A stretch of DNA of 6,435 bases, taken from NCBI GenBank assembly GCA_020441225.1, contig JAGRMP010000662.1:1-6435 (forward strand), read 5' to 3'. Numbering within the stretch: the stretch's first letter is position 1; every line of letters begins with the position of its first letter. Under the pieces are notes generated by a model. That model saw nothing but the letters and a program-made list of their open reading frames with translations. It was not told the origin of the DNA and searched no databases. This DNA comes from Maritimibacter sp. (GTDB lineage Bacteria > Pseudomonadota > Alphaproteobacteria > Rhodobacterales > Rhodobacteraceae). The translations under genes were made by a program, and so were the position numbers. Shown piece after piece: positions 6,332 to 6,435 of this stretch.

Positions 6332-6435
6332 CCACACAAGACATTGATTTTAAACGATTTTTCGCCTCGCGTATTGTGGCGTGATTTCCGCGCCTTACCA
6401 GGCGTTACGCTCTCTAGAGACTTGAAATTGCAGTC
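6332..6435. other. AT-richer sequence after the tRNA 3' end, possible integration-site flank
   Basis: The sequence changes abruptly to AT-rich after the tRNA, with ATTTTAAACG and TTTTT runs at about 6348-6363. The T5 run may help end tRNA transcription. A hairpin CGCCT/AGGCG (6391-6395 with 6400-6404, loop TACC) and a perfect 10-bp palindrome TCTCTAGAGA (6411-6420) follow. No gene is readable before the window ends. Such sequence is common just inside elements integrated at tRNA 3' ends, but no integrase is in view. Confidence 0.35.

Noticed and set aside
5565..6344. 259-codon minus-strand open frame spanning the primase start and the tRNA
   Set aside because: It is antisense to the tRNA-Ser and out of frame with the primase N-terminus. 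Its first residues are the reverse translation of the tRNA, a well-known false gene call.
1..6435. CRISPR array, complete insertion sequence or transposase
   Set aside because: No regularly spaced repeats with unique spacers, no terminal inverted repeats with target duplication and no transposase motif were found on either strand.

Overview
The window is GC-rich DNA from what looks like an alphaproteobacterium, possibly of the Rhodobacterales. The basis is base composition, the style of the tRNA-Ser with its encoded CCA, and the protein families. This is inference; no marker here fixes the taxon. It appears to show a chromosomal edge (the 3' end of a transaldolase gene) followed by a plasmid-like or island-like accessory block, then a tRNA-Ser gene.

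Layout from left to right. The last 51 codons of a transaldolase gene run off the left edge on the plus strand (2-157). After a short convergent gap, four genes lie head to tail on the minus strand, in transcription order right to left: a primase-type replication protein (3986-5734), a 47-residue basic protein too short for ordinary gene calling (3843-3986), an AAA+ ATPase (2836-3846) and a subtilisin-like S8 protease (242-2782). About 500 bases with no supportable gene precede this set. Then comes tRNA-Ser(GCU) on the plus strand (6242-6331) and about 100 AT-richer bases to the right edge.

The ATPase and protease form an IetA/IetS pair. Such pairs were first described as a plasmid stability and incompatibility toxin-antitoxin system on the Agrobacterium plasmid pTiC58, and were later listed among anti-phage defence systems. 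In that scheme IetS is the protease toxin and IetA the ATPase that restrains it. Here the pair sits directly behind a replication protein with interlocked stop and start codons (TGATG, then ATGA). This suggests one translationally coupled operon in which replication and maintenance or defence functions travel together.

Three smaller features deserve attention. A two-part stem-loop fills the ietA-ietS junction immediately after the ietA stop codon, and ietA has a near-perfect Shine-Dalgarno sequence while ietS has a weak one; both would favour antitoxin over toxin. Short direct repeats at about one-helical-turn spacing lie upstream of the primase gene. The tRNA-Ser acceptor stem has two adjacent mismatches, as expected if its 3' end was swapped by integration of an element. 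No integrase, CRISPR array or complete insertion sequence is visible.
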